A stretch of 64,000 nucleotides of DNA, from the NCBI GenBank assembly GCA_018402345.1, contig JAGYIV010000016.1:1-64000 (forward strand), written 5' to 3'. Each line of letters starts with the position of its first letter. Positions within the stretch are counted from its first letter, which is position 1. A model generated the notes under the pieces. The model saw nothing but the letters and a program-made list of their open reading frames with translations, did no database searches and was not told the origin of the DNA. This stretch comes from Terrimicrobiaceae bacterium. Its GTDB lineage: Bacteria; Verrucomicrobiota; Verrucomicrobiia; Chthoniobacterales; Terrimicrobiaceae. Of the stretch, positions 28,551-37,632 are shown one piece after another. Position numbers and translations under genes: made by a program.

Positions 28551-28609
28551 GAGCGGGTTGAAATCCCGATGGTGGGTGATGACCTCCCGCGTCGCGGGCG
28601 GGGGGTGCG

Positions 28610-30514
28610 TCAGGCGACCGAGGCGGTTTTTGTGGAGGCGGAGGCGCCGAGGGAGGCGAGGATTTTTTGAACTGTGGCCTCCACGGTGAGTCCGTGTTTC
28701 GCGCGGAGGATCGGCACGGTGCCGTGCTCGATGAACTCGTCCGGCCAGCCGATGCGGACGACCGGGGTTTTGATGCCCATGTCCGAGAGATGGTCGATGA
28801 CGGCGCTGCCAAAGCCGTTGTTGAGGACATGGTCCTCCATGGTGCAGAGGACATCGCAGCCCGAGGCGAAGAACTCGATGGTGGCGGTGTCGAGGGGCTT
28901 GATCCAGCGGGCATTGACGACAGCGGTCGAGATGCCGTGTGTTTCGAGTTCGGCGGCGGCCGGCAGGGCGAGTTCGCACATGTTGCCGAGGGCGATGATC
29001 GCCGCCCGGGTGCCGTGGCGGAGGACTTCGGATTTTCCGATCTCGAGGAGGCGGGGTTTTTTTGCCGGAACGGCGCCCGTGCCCGCGCCGCGTGGGTAGC
29101 GGATGGCTGCAGGGCCCTCGTGGTTGGCGATGGTCCAGAGCATGTCCACGAATTCCTCCTCGTCCTTCGGTTGCATGTGGATGATGCCCGGGACGGGGCG
29201 GAGGTAGGCGATATCGAAGAGCCCGTGGTGGGTGGGGCCATCGTCACCCGAGAGGCCCGCGCGGTCCATGCAGAGGGCGACATCGAGGTTCTGCAGGGCG
29301 ATGTCGTGGATGATCATGTCGTAGGCCCGCTGCATGAATGTGCTGTAGATGGCGAGGAAGGGTTTGAGGCCGCGTGTGGCCATGCCGCTGGCGAAGAGGG
29401 CGGCGTGTTCCTCCGCGATGCCCACGTCGTAGCAGCGGTCGGGGTGGCGTTTGGCGAAATGGACGAGGCCGGTGCCCGTTGGCATGGCGGCGGTGACGGC
29501 CACGATGCGGTTGTTCGTGTCTGCGAAGTCGGCGAGGTGCGTGCCGAGGAGTTCCGAGTAGGTCGGTGTTTCCGAGGCGGGGGTCTCTCCGGTATCAAGG
29601 TGGAATTTGCCGAGGCCGTGGAATTTGTCGGGTTTCTCGAGGGCCGGGGCGTAGCCTTTGCCCTTCCGGGTGAGGACATGGAGAATGACCGGTTCGTTTT
29701 GGGTTTTGAGAAACTCGAAGGTTTTCGTGAGGAGGGCGACATCGTGGCCGTCCACCGGGCCGTAGTAGCGGATGCCGAGGTCCTCGAAGATGACGCTCGG
29801 GGAGATGAGGTTTTTGAGGGCCGCCTCGGCCTTGTGGGCGAGTTTGCGCGCTCCCTTGCCGGCGATCCACTCCACGAATCGGGCGGCGTTTTCATGGAGG
29901 TGGGCGTAGGCGGGATTGGTGGCGATGCGGTTGAGGTAGTCGGCCACGGCGCCCACGTTTTTCGCGATCGACCACTCGTTGTCGTTCAGGACGATGATGA
30001 GGCGCTTGGTTGAGGAGCCCACGTTGTTGAGGGCCTCGAATGTGACGCCGCAGGTGAATGCGGCATCGCCCGCGACGCAGACGACGTGTTCCCCTGTGCC
30101 GAGTTTGTCGCGGGCCACGGCCATGCCCAGCGCGGCGGAGAGCGCGGTGCCCGCGTGGCCCGCGCCGTAGCAATCGTGTTCGCTCTCGGAGCGGAGGAGG
30201 AATCCGTTCAGGCCCTGGTATTGGCGGATGGTTTTGAGCCGGTCGAGGCGCCCGGTGAGCATTTTGTGGATGTAGCCCTGGTGGCTGACATCGAAGACAA
30301 AGCGGTCCTGTGGCGTATCGAAAACGCGGTGGAGGGCGATGGTGAGTTCCACAACGCCGAGGTTCGGCCCCAGGTGGCCGCCCGTGTTCGAGAGGACGCT
30401 GATGAGTTCCGAGCGGATTTCGGCGGCCAGTTTCGGGAGGTCCTCGGCGGGCAGGGCCTTGACGTCGGCGGGGGATTGGATGGTGTGGAGCAGCGAGCGG
30501 GTGGAGCCTGGCAT
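28610..30514 (-). CDS. dxs: 1-deoxy-D-xylulose-5-phosphate synthase
   Basis: 634 residues, the normal length. It joins pyruvate and glyceraldehyde-3-phosphate with thiamine diphosphate, the first step of the non-mevalonate isoprenoid pathway. Visible motifs: GHLGPNLGVVELTIALHRVF with substrate histidines, VFDVSHQGYIHKML, the thiamine site GDAAFTCGVTFEALNNVG with LNDNEWSIAKNVG, YYGPVDGHD, DVGIAEEHAALFASGMA and the C-terminal GWPDEFIEHG. The usual GDG of the cofactor site reads GDA. It begins 8 bases after xseB, the same pairing seen in many bacteria. Confidence 0.95.
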   Translation of the reverse strand: MPGSTRSLLHTIQSPADVKALPAEDLPKLAAEIRSELISVLSNTGGHLGPNLGVVELTIALHRVFDTPQDRFVFDVSHQGYIHKMLTGRLDRLKTIRQYQGLNGFLLRSESEHDCYGAGHAGTALSAALGMAVARDKLGTGEHVVCVAGDAAFTCGVTFEALNNVGSSTKRLIIVLNDNEWSIAKNVGAVADYLNRIATNPAYAHLHENAARFVEWIAGKGARKLAHKAEAALKNLISPSVIFEDLGIRYYGPVDGHDVALLTKTFEFLKTQNEPVILHVLTRKGKGYAPALEKPDKFHGLGKFHLDTGETPASETPTYSELLGTHLADFADTNNRIVAVTAAMPTGTGLVHFAKRHPDRCYDVGIAEEHAALFASGMATRGLKPFLAIYSTFMQRAYDMIIHDIALQNLDVALCMDRAGLSGDDGPTHHGLFDIAYLRPVPGIIHMQPKDEEEFVDMLWTIANHEGPAAIRYPRGAGTGAVPAKKPRLLEIGKSEVLRHGTRAAIIALGNMCELALPAAAELETHGISTAVVNARWIKPLDTATIEFFASGCDVLCTMEDHVLNNGFGSAVIDHLSDMGIKTPVVRIGWPDEFIEHGTVPILRAKHGLTVEATVQKILASLGASASTKTASVA

Positions 30515-30521
30515 GGGTTGA

Positions 30522-30773
30522 TTACTCCTCCTCGTCGTCGTCGAACGGCTTGAGCGAGGGGTTTCCGCGGGCGTCGCGGGCGATGAGTTGGATACGTTGC
30601 TCGGCGGCGTCGAGTTGTTCCTGGCAGGATTTCACCAGTCCGAGTCCCTCCTCGTAGCAGTCGAGGAGCTTTTCCAAGGGGAGCGAGCCTTCCTCCATGG
30701 CAGCGACGATTTCGGAGATCCGCTCCATTGCGGATTCGAGGGATTTGGTGTTTTTATCGGGTTTCTGAGCCAT
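30522..30773 (-). CDS. xseB: Exodeoxyribonuclease VII small subunit
   Basis: 83 residues from the ATG at 30773. The core is typical of XseB: SLESAMERISEIVAAMEEGS, LPLEKLLDCYEEGLGLVKSC and CQEQLDAAEQRIQLI, a two-helix bundle that binds the large subunit XseA, which degrades single-stranded DNA. XseA is not in this window. It lies between the YhaM-like gene (72 bases) and dxs (8 bases). The upstream ATG at 30803 would add ten residues not seen in the family. Confidence 0.9.
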   Translation of the reverse strand: MAQKPDKNTKSLESAMERISEIVAAMEEGSLPLEKLLDCYEEGLGLVKSCQEQLDAAEQRIQLIARDARGNPSLKPFDDDEEE

Positions 30774-30845
30774 GGGCCGTGATGCGAGCGGGGTTGAATA
30801 CACCGCAGTTCGGAGGATCGTGCAATGCGCGATTGCACGTGGGGA

Positions 30846-31889
30846 TTACTCCTCCGCGTCTGGTGGGGCTTGGAAGTGGACGAGGGGTTTGACCGGGGAG
30901 GTATTGAGCGGGTGGAAGCGGTCGTGGATGCCCGGGGCGATCTCCGGTTGGCGGGCATAGGCCATGGTGAACATCTCAAGGCGTGCGTCGAGATTGTCGA
31001 TCATATGCAACGCGATGGCCTCCGGTGTTTTGGGTTCGACCGGCGAGCCGTATTGGAGTTCGCCATGGTGGGCGGCCACGAGGTGGAGCAGGTGGAGGCG
31101 GACCTCCTCCGTGGCGGGGTGGAGATCGCGCCAGTCGTCGAGGGGGAGTTTCCTCCAGAGGGTGTTGACGAGTTCCACGCCGATACTGATATGGCCAAGC
31201 AATTCGCCGCGGATGTCCCTCGGGATGTCAAAGCCCTGCTCCGGCGGGCACATTTCCCAGAGTTTTCCAGTATCGTGGAAGAGCGCCCCTGCGAGGAGGA
31301 CGTCGCGGTTCAAGGACGGATAAGCCGAGCATACGGCCAAGGCCGAGCGCATCATTTGGGCGGTGTGGCGCAGGAGTCCGCCGCGGTGGGCGTGGTGGTT
31401 CCTGCGGGCGGCGGCGGCGCGCTTGAAGCGTGGTCCGAAATCGGCGAGGAACGCCGTGCAGAGGGCCGCGAGACGGGGATCCCCGAGTTGCGCGACCATG
31501 GACTCGACATCGGCGAAATCCTTTTCCATGGCGGCGGCGTCCTGCGGGTTGCCCTCGAACAGAGCGCGGGTCTCCTCCTCGTCGAGCAGGCGCATGCGCC
31601 AACGGCGGGCATCGAGTCCAAAGCCGCCATTGATGGAAAATTCGCCAACGACCTCAACGCAGGCACCGCGCGTGAGGTCGCGGCAGAGGGCGAACGCCTC
31701 GGTGTCCGACCAAGCACGCAGGGTGAGCGAGTCGGTGGCGTCGCGGAGTTTGAGTTCCCAGTAGGGTTTGCCGTTCGACGAATCCTTTTTGGCGAGGTCG
31801 TCGATCTGGGCCCTCACGGAGGCGCCGGTCGCGCTGTCGCGGCAGAGATCCCTGATTTCCGCGATTGTGTGGCATCCTTCATCGCTCAT
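30846..31889 (-). CDS. YhaM-like 3'-5' exoribonuclease (OB fold + HD domain)
   Basis: 347 residues. The N-terminus is an OB-type nucleic acid-binding fold (about 20-110, with GKPYWELKLRDATDSLTLRA). The HD hydrolase follows: HAHRGGLLRHTAQMMRSALA, metal-binding HD in GALFHDTGKLWEM, HISIGVELVN, LLHLVAAHHGELQYGSP and ALHMIDNLDARLEMF. This order is that of YhaM/CbfA, studied in Firmicutes as an RNA/DNA 3'-5' exonuclease. It stands divergent from rpmE and upstream of xseB and dxs. The nuclease call follows from the family, not from a direct test. Confidence 0.85.
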   Translation of the reverse strand: MSDEGCHTIAEIRDLCRDSATGASVRAQIDDLAKKDSSNGKPYWELKLRDATDSLTLRAWSDTEAFALCRDLTRGACVEVVGEFSINGGFGLDARRWRMRLLDEEETRALFEGNPQDAAAMEKDFADVESMVAQLGDPRLAALCTAFLADFGPRFKRAAAARRNHHAHRGGLLRHTAQMMRSALAVCSAYPSLNRDVLLAGALFHDTGKLWEMCPPEQGFDIPRDIRGELLGHISIGVELVNTLWRKLPLDDWRDLHPATEEVRLHLLHLVAAHHGELQYGSPVEPKTPEAIALHMIDNLDARLEMFTMAYARQPEIAPGIHDRFHPLNTSPVKPLVHFQAPPDAEE

Positions 31890-31946
31890 GGGCAGCCACC
31901 ATGAACGGGCGGTGGAGTGGTTGTCGAGAACGTGTTGGAATTCCTG

Positions 31947-31974
31947 TTGCCAGCGTGGATGAATCGGGTATGCT
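31947..31974 (+). promoter_or_regulatory. Candidate sigma-70 promoter of rpmE
   Basis: TTGCCA (31947-31952), a 16-base spacer, then TATGCT (31969-31974). Five of six bases match the -35 consensus and four of six the -10. The -10 is 20 bases before the rpmE start, which gives a very short leader. Confidence 0.45.
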
Positions 31975-31993
31975 CCGCGGTCTTTTCCGAACC

Positions 31994-32230
31994 ATGAAGT
32001 CAGACATTCATCCCGAATACCAAGAGTCCGTGATCGTGTGCGCGTGCGGAGCCAAATACGAGACGCGCTCCACCCGGCAGAACATCAAGCTCGGCATTTG
32101 CGCGGCATGCCACCCGTTTTTCACCGGCGAGCAGAAGTTTGTGGACACCGCCGGCCGCGTCGACAAGTTCAAGAAGCGCTACGGCACGGTGCGCGCCCCT
32201 CGTGCGATCAAAAAGTCCGCCTCCGCTTAG
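31994..32230 (+). CDS. rpmE: Ribosomal protein bL31, zinc-binding form
   Basis: 78 residues: MKSDIHPEYQESVIVCACGA, then RSTRQNIKLGICAACHPFFT and RVDKFKKRYG. The CxC and CxxC pairs are the zinc ligands of the C+ form of L31, which sits on the large subunit at the intersubunit bridge. The start at the ATG 31994 removes an N-terminal extension not found in the family. It is followed by a strong terminator and then by prfA, a common rpmE-prfA pairing. Confidence 0.95.
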   Translation: MKSDIHPEYQESVIVCACGAKYETRSTRQNIKLGICAACHPFFTGEQKFVDTAGRVDKFKKRYGTVRAPRAIKKSASA

Positions 32231-32251
32231 TTTCCCGAGAGGTTGATTTTC

Positions 32252-32287
32252 AACGGTAAACAGGCCCGGTGCCTGTTTACCGTTTTT
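32252..32287 (+). terminator. Rho-independent terminator/attenuator after rpmE
   Basis: AACGGTAAACAGGC, loop CCGGT, GCCTGTTTACCGTT followed by a run of T: a perfect 14-base-pair stem. It ends only about 9 bases before the prfA start codon, so it separates rpmE from prfA and may limit read-through or cover the prfA start region. Confidence 0.85.
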
Positions 32288-32295
32288 CTTTCCCG

Positions 32296-33372
32296 ATGGA
32301 CTTCGAGCCGTTGATTGAGCGCAAGCGCAGGCGTTTCGAGGAGTTGGAGAGCGAGATATCGTCGCCCGACCTCTTCTCCGATCCCGCGCGCGCCCGCGCG
32401 GTGCTGAGGGAGCACGGAGCGGCGAAGGAGTTGCTTGCGTCCTGGGAGAGGTTGCAAAAGGCGAAGCGGGAGCTGGCGGAAAACCGCGAACTGCTTGATG
32501 CGGGGGATTCCGAGATGGCGGAGATGGCGCGCGAGGAGATCGTGGCGCTCGAGAAAAACATCCCCGATCTCGAGATGGAGGTGCAGGTCGCCTTGTTGCC
32601 TCCCGAGCCTGACGAGGACCGCGACGCGATTGTGGAAATCCGCGCCGGGACCGGCGGGACCGAGGCCGCGTTGTTCGCCGCGGATCTTTACCGGATGTAT
32701 AGCCGCTTCGCCGATTCTCTCGGGTTGCGGGTGGAGGAGTTGGAGTCGAGTCCCGCGGATCTCGGAGGGTTCCGGGAGATTATTTTCAGGGTTTCCGGCG
32801 CGTCGGTTTTCCGCCGGTTGCGCTACGAGAGTGGCGTGCACCGGGTCCAGAGGGTTCCTGCCACGGAGGCGCAGGGGCGTATTCACACATCCACCGCCAC
32901 AGTAGCCGTGCTGCCCGAGGCCGAGGAGGTGGATATCGAAATCCGGCCCGAGGATTTGCGGATCGAGGTGTGCCGCGCGGGCGGGCCAGGCGGGCAGGGG
33001 GTGAACACGACCGACTCGGCGGTGCAGGTGATGCACATCCCCACCGGGCGGATCGTCCGGTGCCAGGACGGGCGCAGCCAGCAGAAGAACAAGGAGGCCG
33101 CGTTGAAAATCATGCGCTCGCGATTGCTTGAGGACAAGCGGCGGGAGGAAGAGGAGAAATACTCCGCCCACCGGCGCAGCTTGATCGGCGGCGGCGGGCG
33201 CGAGGAAAAAATCCGCACCTACAATTTTGCTGAGAACCGTGTGACCGACCACAGGATCAAGGTGTCGTTGTATTCCCTCGACCGTTTTTTGCAGGGTGAC
33301 ATGGCGGAGTTGATCGAGGCGTTGCAGGCAGACGACATCCGTGAGCGCTTGAAAGAGGCAGGCATCGCCTGA
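32296..33372 (+). CDS. prfA: Peptide chain release factor 1
   Basis: 358 residues. It reads UAA and UAG and triggers peptide release. The stop-codon reading motif PAT is present (HRVQRVPATEAQGRIHTSTA), which separates it from RF2 (SPF). The peptide release motif GGQ lies in CRAGGPGGQGVNTTDSAVQV, and RCQDGRSQQKNKEAALKIMR follows as usual. The ATG at 32296 is chosen: an in-frame start at 32269 would sit inside the terminator stem. No strong ribosome-binding site is seen between the hairpin and the start. Confidence 0.96.
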   Translation: MDFEPLIERKRRRFEELESEISSPDLFSDPARARAVLREHGAAKELLASWERLQKAKRELAENRELLDAGDSEMAEMAREEIVALEKNIPDLEMEVQVALLPPEPDEDRDAIVEIRAGTGGTEAALFAADLYRMYSRFADSLGLRVEELESSPADLGGFREIIFRVSGASVFRRLRYESGVHRVQRVPATEAQGRIHTSTATVAVLPEAEEVDIEIRPEDLRIEVCRAGGPGGQGVNTTDSAVQVMHIPTGRIVRCQDGRSQQKNKEAALKIMRSRLLEDKRREEEEKYSAHRRSLIGGGGREEKIRTYNFAENRVTDHRIKVSLYSLDRFLQGDMAELIEALQADDIRERLKEAGIA

Positions 33373-33458
33373 CGCAGGGGCGGGAAAATTTCCACAAAAT
33401 AGCTTGTGCGGCGGAGGCTGCTGGGAAACGCTCCTCACATCAAACGGCAACGACTCCC

Positions 33459-35006
33459 ATGAACCAGGACCCGTCCGCGAACCTCTCCGATCTGGAGATG
33501 GATTTATTAAGGAGTTTTCAACCCTCGTGGGTGAAGGACTCGGGAACGACACAATCCGCCTCCGGCCAAGAATCCGGCGCGAACGCGAGGCGGCGCGATG
33601 TGGTGGACTACAGCGACTTCGACGAACGTGACGACGGTTGGCGGAGAGCGTCCCGCAAGCCCAAGCCCGGCGGCGGACGGGATCGCGGAGAGCGTGATGG
33701 ACGGCGCGGTGCCGGGCATGGAAAGGAGAAGGGCAAGCGGCTACCCATGGAGGATGCCGGTCCGCGTGCGCCCCGTTCCGAGCAGCGGGCGGCGCCCGTG
33801 CTCGAGGGCTGGGAAGTCCGTTTTGTGGCTGAACCGCGCGGGGTCGAAGGGTTGGCGAAGCAGATCAAGGCGGCAGCGAAGGCACATTCGTTGTTCGAGT
33901 TGGCGCGGGTGGTTTTGGAAAAATCACCGAGGTATCAGGTGGTGTTCCGTGGAGGTTCCGGCACCGCGTTGTTCCAAGTGGTGGCGGACGGCACCTTGTG
34001 GCCGACCGTGCAGGAGGCTGTCGCGCATGTGCTCCAAGCGCACCTCGACAGGTTTTACCGCAAGGAGCGAATCGAAGTGGATGCGCCGAAGGGGGTTTTT
34101 CCTGTGGTGGCGCAGTGCGGGATGAGCCGTGTGTTTCTGGGTCCGCCGAACCACCATGATTACGACCTCAAGGTTCGCAGGCTCCATGCCGAGCGCTTCA
34201 ACAGGATTCCCTTCGACGACTACAAGGCGCGGATCCGCATGCTGCGGGACGAGGAATCGATTCAAAAATGGGTTGCCGAGCAGAGTGTGAGGGATGTGTT
34301 TCATCCGCTCGGCGCACCCGAGGGGGGCGAGGCTCCCGCGCCATTGGGTGGAATGGACGAGGTGATCGGGCATTTCAAAGCGCACCATGCCGAGAGGGAG
34401 GTGCTTGCGGCGACGGGGGAATTCACGGTGCCGGGACCGGCCGCGGTGAATGATTCTGCGCCGATCGTTCTGGATTTTGTGCGGAGCGAGTTGGACAAGT
34501 TGATCCGGTTTCCTCTGCCGCTGGCGCACACGCTCGGGCGGGAGTTGGCCGCCGCCGGGTTGCAGGTGTTCAAGGCTCACGACAATGTCACTTATGCGTC
34601 GGTGGCGCGTCCGCGTCCGCTGGACCGCCAGGCCACGCCTGTCTCCGAGGGGATCGGGACGATTCTCGACTACCTCGAATCGCATCCGGGCCTTCCCCGT
34701 GCCGAGCAGTGGCAGGGCATGTTAAATTTGAAGCCTGTGCCCGAGGGCGGAGATGCAGCGGCGCGCGAGTCGGAGGTCTTGAGGGACCTCTACTGGTTGT
34801 TGCTTCAGGGACATGTGGTTGACTTTGCGAGGAAGGGACTCGAGATCGCTTCAAAATCCGCCCCCCGCAGGAAACCGGGAAAGGATGGAGCCGTTCAGCA
34901 AGTCGGTCCGAAGCCGCCAGTGACCGCGGAGTCGGTTGGGCCTGTGGAGGCTGAAGACGATGCCGAGGAGACTCCCGATGCGGGCGACGCTTCCGGCACA
35001 CCCTGA
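33459..35006 (+). CDS. Conserved protein of unknown function with RG-rich disordered segment
   Basis: 515 residues. After a short start (NLSDLEMDLLRSFQPSWVKD) comes an Arg/Gly/Lys-rich low-complexity stretch (about 45-100, KPKPGGGRDRGERDGRRGAG) of the kind that binds RNA. A folded core runs from about 115 to 460: VARxxLE-type helices (LFELARVVLEKSPRYQVVFR), CGMSRVFLGPPNHHDYDLKV, ERFNRIPFDDYKARIRMLRD and VLDFVRSELDKLIRFPLPLA. The tail is acidic. I do not recognise a named domain; I believe similar proteins occur in other Verrucomicrobiota, but cannot verify it. Position after rpmE-prfA suggests a link with translation or RNA. Confidence 0.75.
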   Translation: MNQDPSANLSDLEMDLLRSFQPSWVKDSGTTQSASGQESGANARRRDVVDYSDFDERDDGWRRASRKPKPGGGRDRGERDGRRGAGHGKEKGKRLPMEDAGPRAPRSEQRAAPVLEGWEVRFVAEPRGVEGLAKQIKAAAKAHSLFELARVVLEKSPRYQVVFRGGSGTALFQVVADGTLWPTVQEAVAHVLQAHLDRFYRKERIEVDAPKGVFPVVAQCGMSRVFLGPPNHHDYDLKVRRLHAERFNRIPFDDYKARIRMLRDEESIQKWVAEQSVRDVFHPLGAPEGGEAPAPLGGMDEVIGHFKAHHAEREVLAATGEFTVPGPAAVNDSAPIVLDFVRSELDKLIRFPLPLAHTLGRELAAAGLQVFKAHDNVTYASVARPRPLDRQATPVSEGIGTILDYLESHPGLPRAEQWQGMLNLKPVPEGGDAAARESEVLRDLYWLLLQGHVVDFARKGLEIASKSAPRRKPGKDGAVQQVGPKPPVTAESVGPVEAEDDAEETPDAGDASGTP

Positions 35007-35018
35007 GTGCGCGCCGGG

Positions 35019-36191
35019 TCAGGGGATGTAGGAGTCGACGATGCGGGATTGGAGTGAGAGAAGTCGGTCGAAGACTGTGTTCCAGGAGTAGCGTTGCCTT
35101 GCCTGCGCGCTTGCCATGAGGCCCGAGGCCGGGAGGTCGATGGTGAATTTTTTTTCAATCGCGTCGGCGAGGGCCCTGGGGGAGTTTTCGGTCGCCCACT
35201 GGGTTTGGCCGGTGAAAATGATGCGGTCCATGTAGCTGCCTCTGATGCCGACAACCGGAGTGCCGCTGGCTTGGCTCTCGAGGGCGACGAGGCCAAAGGT
35301 TTCCATGACCCCCGGGTGGACGAAGAGGTCCGCGGCGCGGTAGATCGACGCGAGTTCGGCCGGGTCTTCGCAAAAGCGGGTCCAGTGGACGCCCGGGGTG
35401 GAGCGGCGGAGGTCCTCGAGCGAGGATCGCTGGGTGCCGTCGCCCACGCAGAGAAGGTGGTGGAGGCCCGGTTGCCGGGCATGGAGGAGGGTGAATGCTT
35501 CGAACAGCGTGCGGACATTTTTCTCCGGGGCAAGGCGGCCGACATAAAGCAGGAGTCGGGCATCCCGCGGAATGCCGAGGCGCGACCGTGTGGCGTCGCG
35601 GTCGTTCACGTCGGGGCGGAAGATGGCGTCGTCCACTCCGAGGTCGACGGTGTGTGTGCGTTCGACACCCCAGCTTGCAAGGAGGTTCGCCAGCACGGGG
35701 CTGGGAACAAAGGTGCACTCGAAGTGGTTGTAGAGGGTGGCGACGTATTTCCGGCAAATCTCGTCGGTGATCGAAACAGCGAGCGGGCCGAAATATTTTG
35801 TGATGGTGCGGATGTATGCCTCCGGGAAGTGGGAGTGGTAGAAGCCGACAACGGGGATGTCGAGGCCGCGACCCGAAGCAACGGCCTTCCATGCGACTTG
35901 GTATGGGTCGCCGGATTCGATGATATCCGGGAGTTCCTTTTCCAGGACCTCCTCGACGAGGTGGAGCTTGGTGAGGGCGCGGTAGCGCGAGGTCTTCGAG
36001 AGGAGTGGCGAGGCGATCGTGTAGGTGCGAACACGGTCGTCACCCGACATGCCAGTGGTCTCGCCCGGCACGATAACTACATGGCTGCAGTCGGGGCGGT
36101 GGTGGCGGATGTATTCGGATTTCTGGCCGATATACCGCCGGACTCCGCCGCTGACCGGGGAGTAGAATTGGGTGAGGTCGCAGATTTTCAA
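35019..36191 (-). CDS. Family 4 (GT-B) glycosyltransferase
   Basis: 390 residues from a TTG at 36191, chosen because KICDLTQFYSPVSGGVRRYI is the normal N-terminus of this group; upstream in-frame codons run through trxB on the same strand. Two Rossmann folds are seen, with the nucleotide-sugar site in LLLYVGRLAPEKNVRTLFEA and the EX7E motif in HPGVMETFGLVALESQASG. It transfers a sugar from a nucleotide donor to an envelope or metabolite acceptor, unknown here. It is the last gene of the six-gene STAS-aroB-...-trxB run, 37 bases after trxB. Confidence 0.85.
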   Translation of the reverse strand: MKICDLTQFYSPVSGGVRRYIGQKSEYIRHHRPDCSHVVIVPGETTGMSGDDRVRTYTIASPLLSKTSRYRALTKLHLVEEVLEKELPDIIESGDPYQVAWKAVASGRGLDIPVVGFYHSHFPEAYIRTITKYFGPLAVSITDEICRKYVATLYNHFECTFVPSPVLANLLASWGVERTHTVDLGVDDAIFRPDVNDRDATRSRLGIPRDARLLLYVGRLAPEKNVRTLFEAFTLLHARQPGLHHLLCVGDGTQRSSLEDLRRSTPGVHWTRFCEDPAELASIYRAADLFVHPGVMETFGLVALESQASGTPVVGIRGSYMDRIIFTGQTQWATENSPRALADAIEKKFTIDLPASGLMASAQARQRYSWNTVFDRLLSLQSRIVDSYIP

Positions 36192-36228
36192 TGGAACCCG
36201 TGTCGCGGAGCCTTCAATCCCGGCGGCG

Positions 36229-37146
36229 CTACTCGGAGTCGGCGAGCCAGCGCTCAGCCTCGATGGCGGCTGCGCATCCCTGTCCGGCGGCAGTGATCGC
36301 CTGGCGGTAGACGTGGTCGGCGACATCGCCCGCCGCGAACACTCCGTCGATATTCGTGCGGGTGCCGGTGGTTTGCACGAGGTAGCCGTTTTCGTCCGTG
36401 GCGAGGCTGGCGCGGAACGGGGCGGTGTTGGGTTCGTGGCCGATGGCGACGAAGACACATTTCAAGGCGAGATCAGACTCGGTGCCGTCCGAGAGGTTCT
36501 TGAGGCGGACGCCATCCACGTCACCGTTGGTGTCGGTGATGTAGGAGGTGATCACGGTGTTCCAGAGAGGCTTGATTTTGGGGTTTGCCAAGGCGCGGTC
36601 CGCCATGATTTTGGAAGCGCGAAGGGAATCGCGGCGGTGGATGAGATAAACCTCCGAGGCGAAGCGGGTGAGGAAGGTCGCCTCTTCGCAGGCCGAGTCG
36701 CCGCCGCCCACGACACAGACTGGGACATTGCGGTAGAACGCGCCGTCGCAGGTCGCGCAGGAGGTGAGGCCGTGTCCGATGAGCGTCTTTTCACCCTCGA
36801 TGCCCAGGTAGCGCGGTGAGGCGCCGCTGGCGATGATGAGAGACTTTGTTTCCATCCAGTTGCCGTCGATTTTCAGGCGGTGGGGCGTGCCGGGTTCGAA
36901 TGCCTCGACGGTGCCGAATTGGAAGCGGGCTCCGAATTTCTCCGCTTGGGCGTGCATGCGCTGGATGAGGTCTGGACCGTCGATGCCCTCGGGAAATCCG
37001 GGAAAGTTCTCCACGGCGGTGGTGGTGGTGAGTTGGCCGCCCGGGAGGCGGCCTTCGAGAACGAGCGGGGAGAGGTTCGCACGCGCGGTGTAGATCGCGG
37101 CGGTGAGGCCGGCGCATCCGGTGCCGACAATGATGACGTTTTCCAT
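36229..37146 (-). CDS. trxB: Thioredoxin reductase
   Basis: 305 residues from the ATG at 37146. A flavoprotein that reduces thioredoxin with NADPH. The FAD site is VIIVGTGCAGLTAAIYTARA, the redox disulfide is in GLTSCATCDGAFYRN (CATC), the NADPH site is CVVGGGDSACEEATFL with HRRDSLRASKIM, and the C-terminal FAD motif is GVFAAGDVADHVYRQAITAA. Order and length are those of low-molecular-weight bacterial enzymes. Confidence 0.96.
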   Translation of the reverse strand: MENVIIVGTGCAGLTAAIYTARANLSPLVLEGRLPGGQLTTTTAVENFPGFPEGIDGPDLIQRMHAQAEKFGARFQFGTVEAFEPGTPHRLKIDGNWMETKSLIIASGASPRYLGIEGEKTLIGHGLTSCATCDGAFYRNVPVCVVGGGDSACEEATFLTRFASEVYLIHRRDSLRASKIMADRALANPKIKPLWNTVITSYITDTNGDVDGVRLKNLSDGTESDLALKCVFVAIGHEPNTAPFRASLATDENGYLVQTTGTRTNIDGVFAAGDVADHVYRQAITAAGQGCAAAIEAERWLADSE

Positions 37147-37189
37147 AGACCGGCGGAGTAAACACGAACGCCCCGCCGCGAGAAACGAA

Positions 37190-37621
37190 TTATTTCTGCC
37201 CGAGGGCGAGGGATGCCGGGAACCCTGAGGGGAGTCGGACTGGTTTGCCGGAGGGCATCTGGACGAGGGCCAGGGCCTGACGGCAGGTGACGAGTTGGGT
37301 ATTGTCCAACGGGCGGACGACTTCAAATTCCACCCAGAACCTGATGCCGCTCCACTCCGCCACGCGCCCTTGGACCACGAGGATGTCGCCGAGTTTTGCC
37401 GGGCGCTTGTAGTCGATTTCGGTGCGAGTGACGACGGGGTGGATGCCAGTGCGTTCGATTTCCTCGAAGCTCATGCCCATCTGGATGGCCAAGAGGGTGC
37501 GGGCAGTTTCGATGAAGCGGAGGTAGACGATGTTGTGGACCACGCCGCCGGCATCCGTGTCGAAATACATGACGCGGACTTCGGTGGAGATATGGCAGTG
37601 GGCGGGAATCGTGTCTTGCAC
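37190..37621 (-). CDS. YbgC-like acyl-CoA thioesterase (hot-dog fold)
   Basis: 143 residues. The hallmark VRVMYFDTDAGGVVHNIVYL (with the catalytic Asp and His) is that of the 4-hydroxybenzoyl-CoA thioesterase/YbgC group, followed by RTEIDYKRPAKLGDILVV. In proteobacteria YbgC belongs to the Tol-Pal operon and acts on short acyl-CoA or ACP. Here it sits between a secreted helical protein (11 bases upstream) and trxB (43 bases downstream). The substrate is unknown. Confidence 0.88.
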   Translation of the reverse strand: MQDTIPAHCHISTEVRVMYFDTDAGGVVHNIVYLRFIETARTLLAIQMGMSFEEIERTGIHPVVTRTEIDYKRPAKLGDILVVQGRVAEWSGIRFWVEFEVVRPLDNTQLVTCRQALALVQMPSGKPVRLPSGFPASLALGQK

Positions 37622-37632
37622 GTGGCGGCGGG

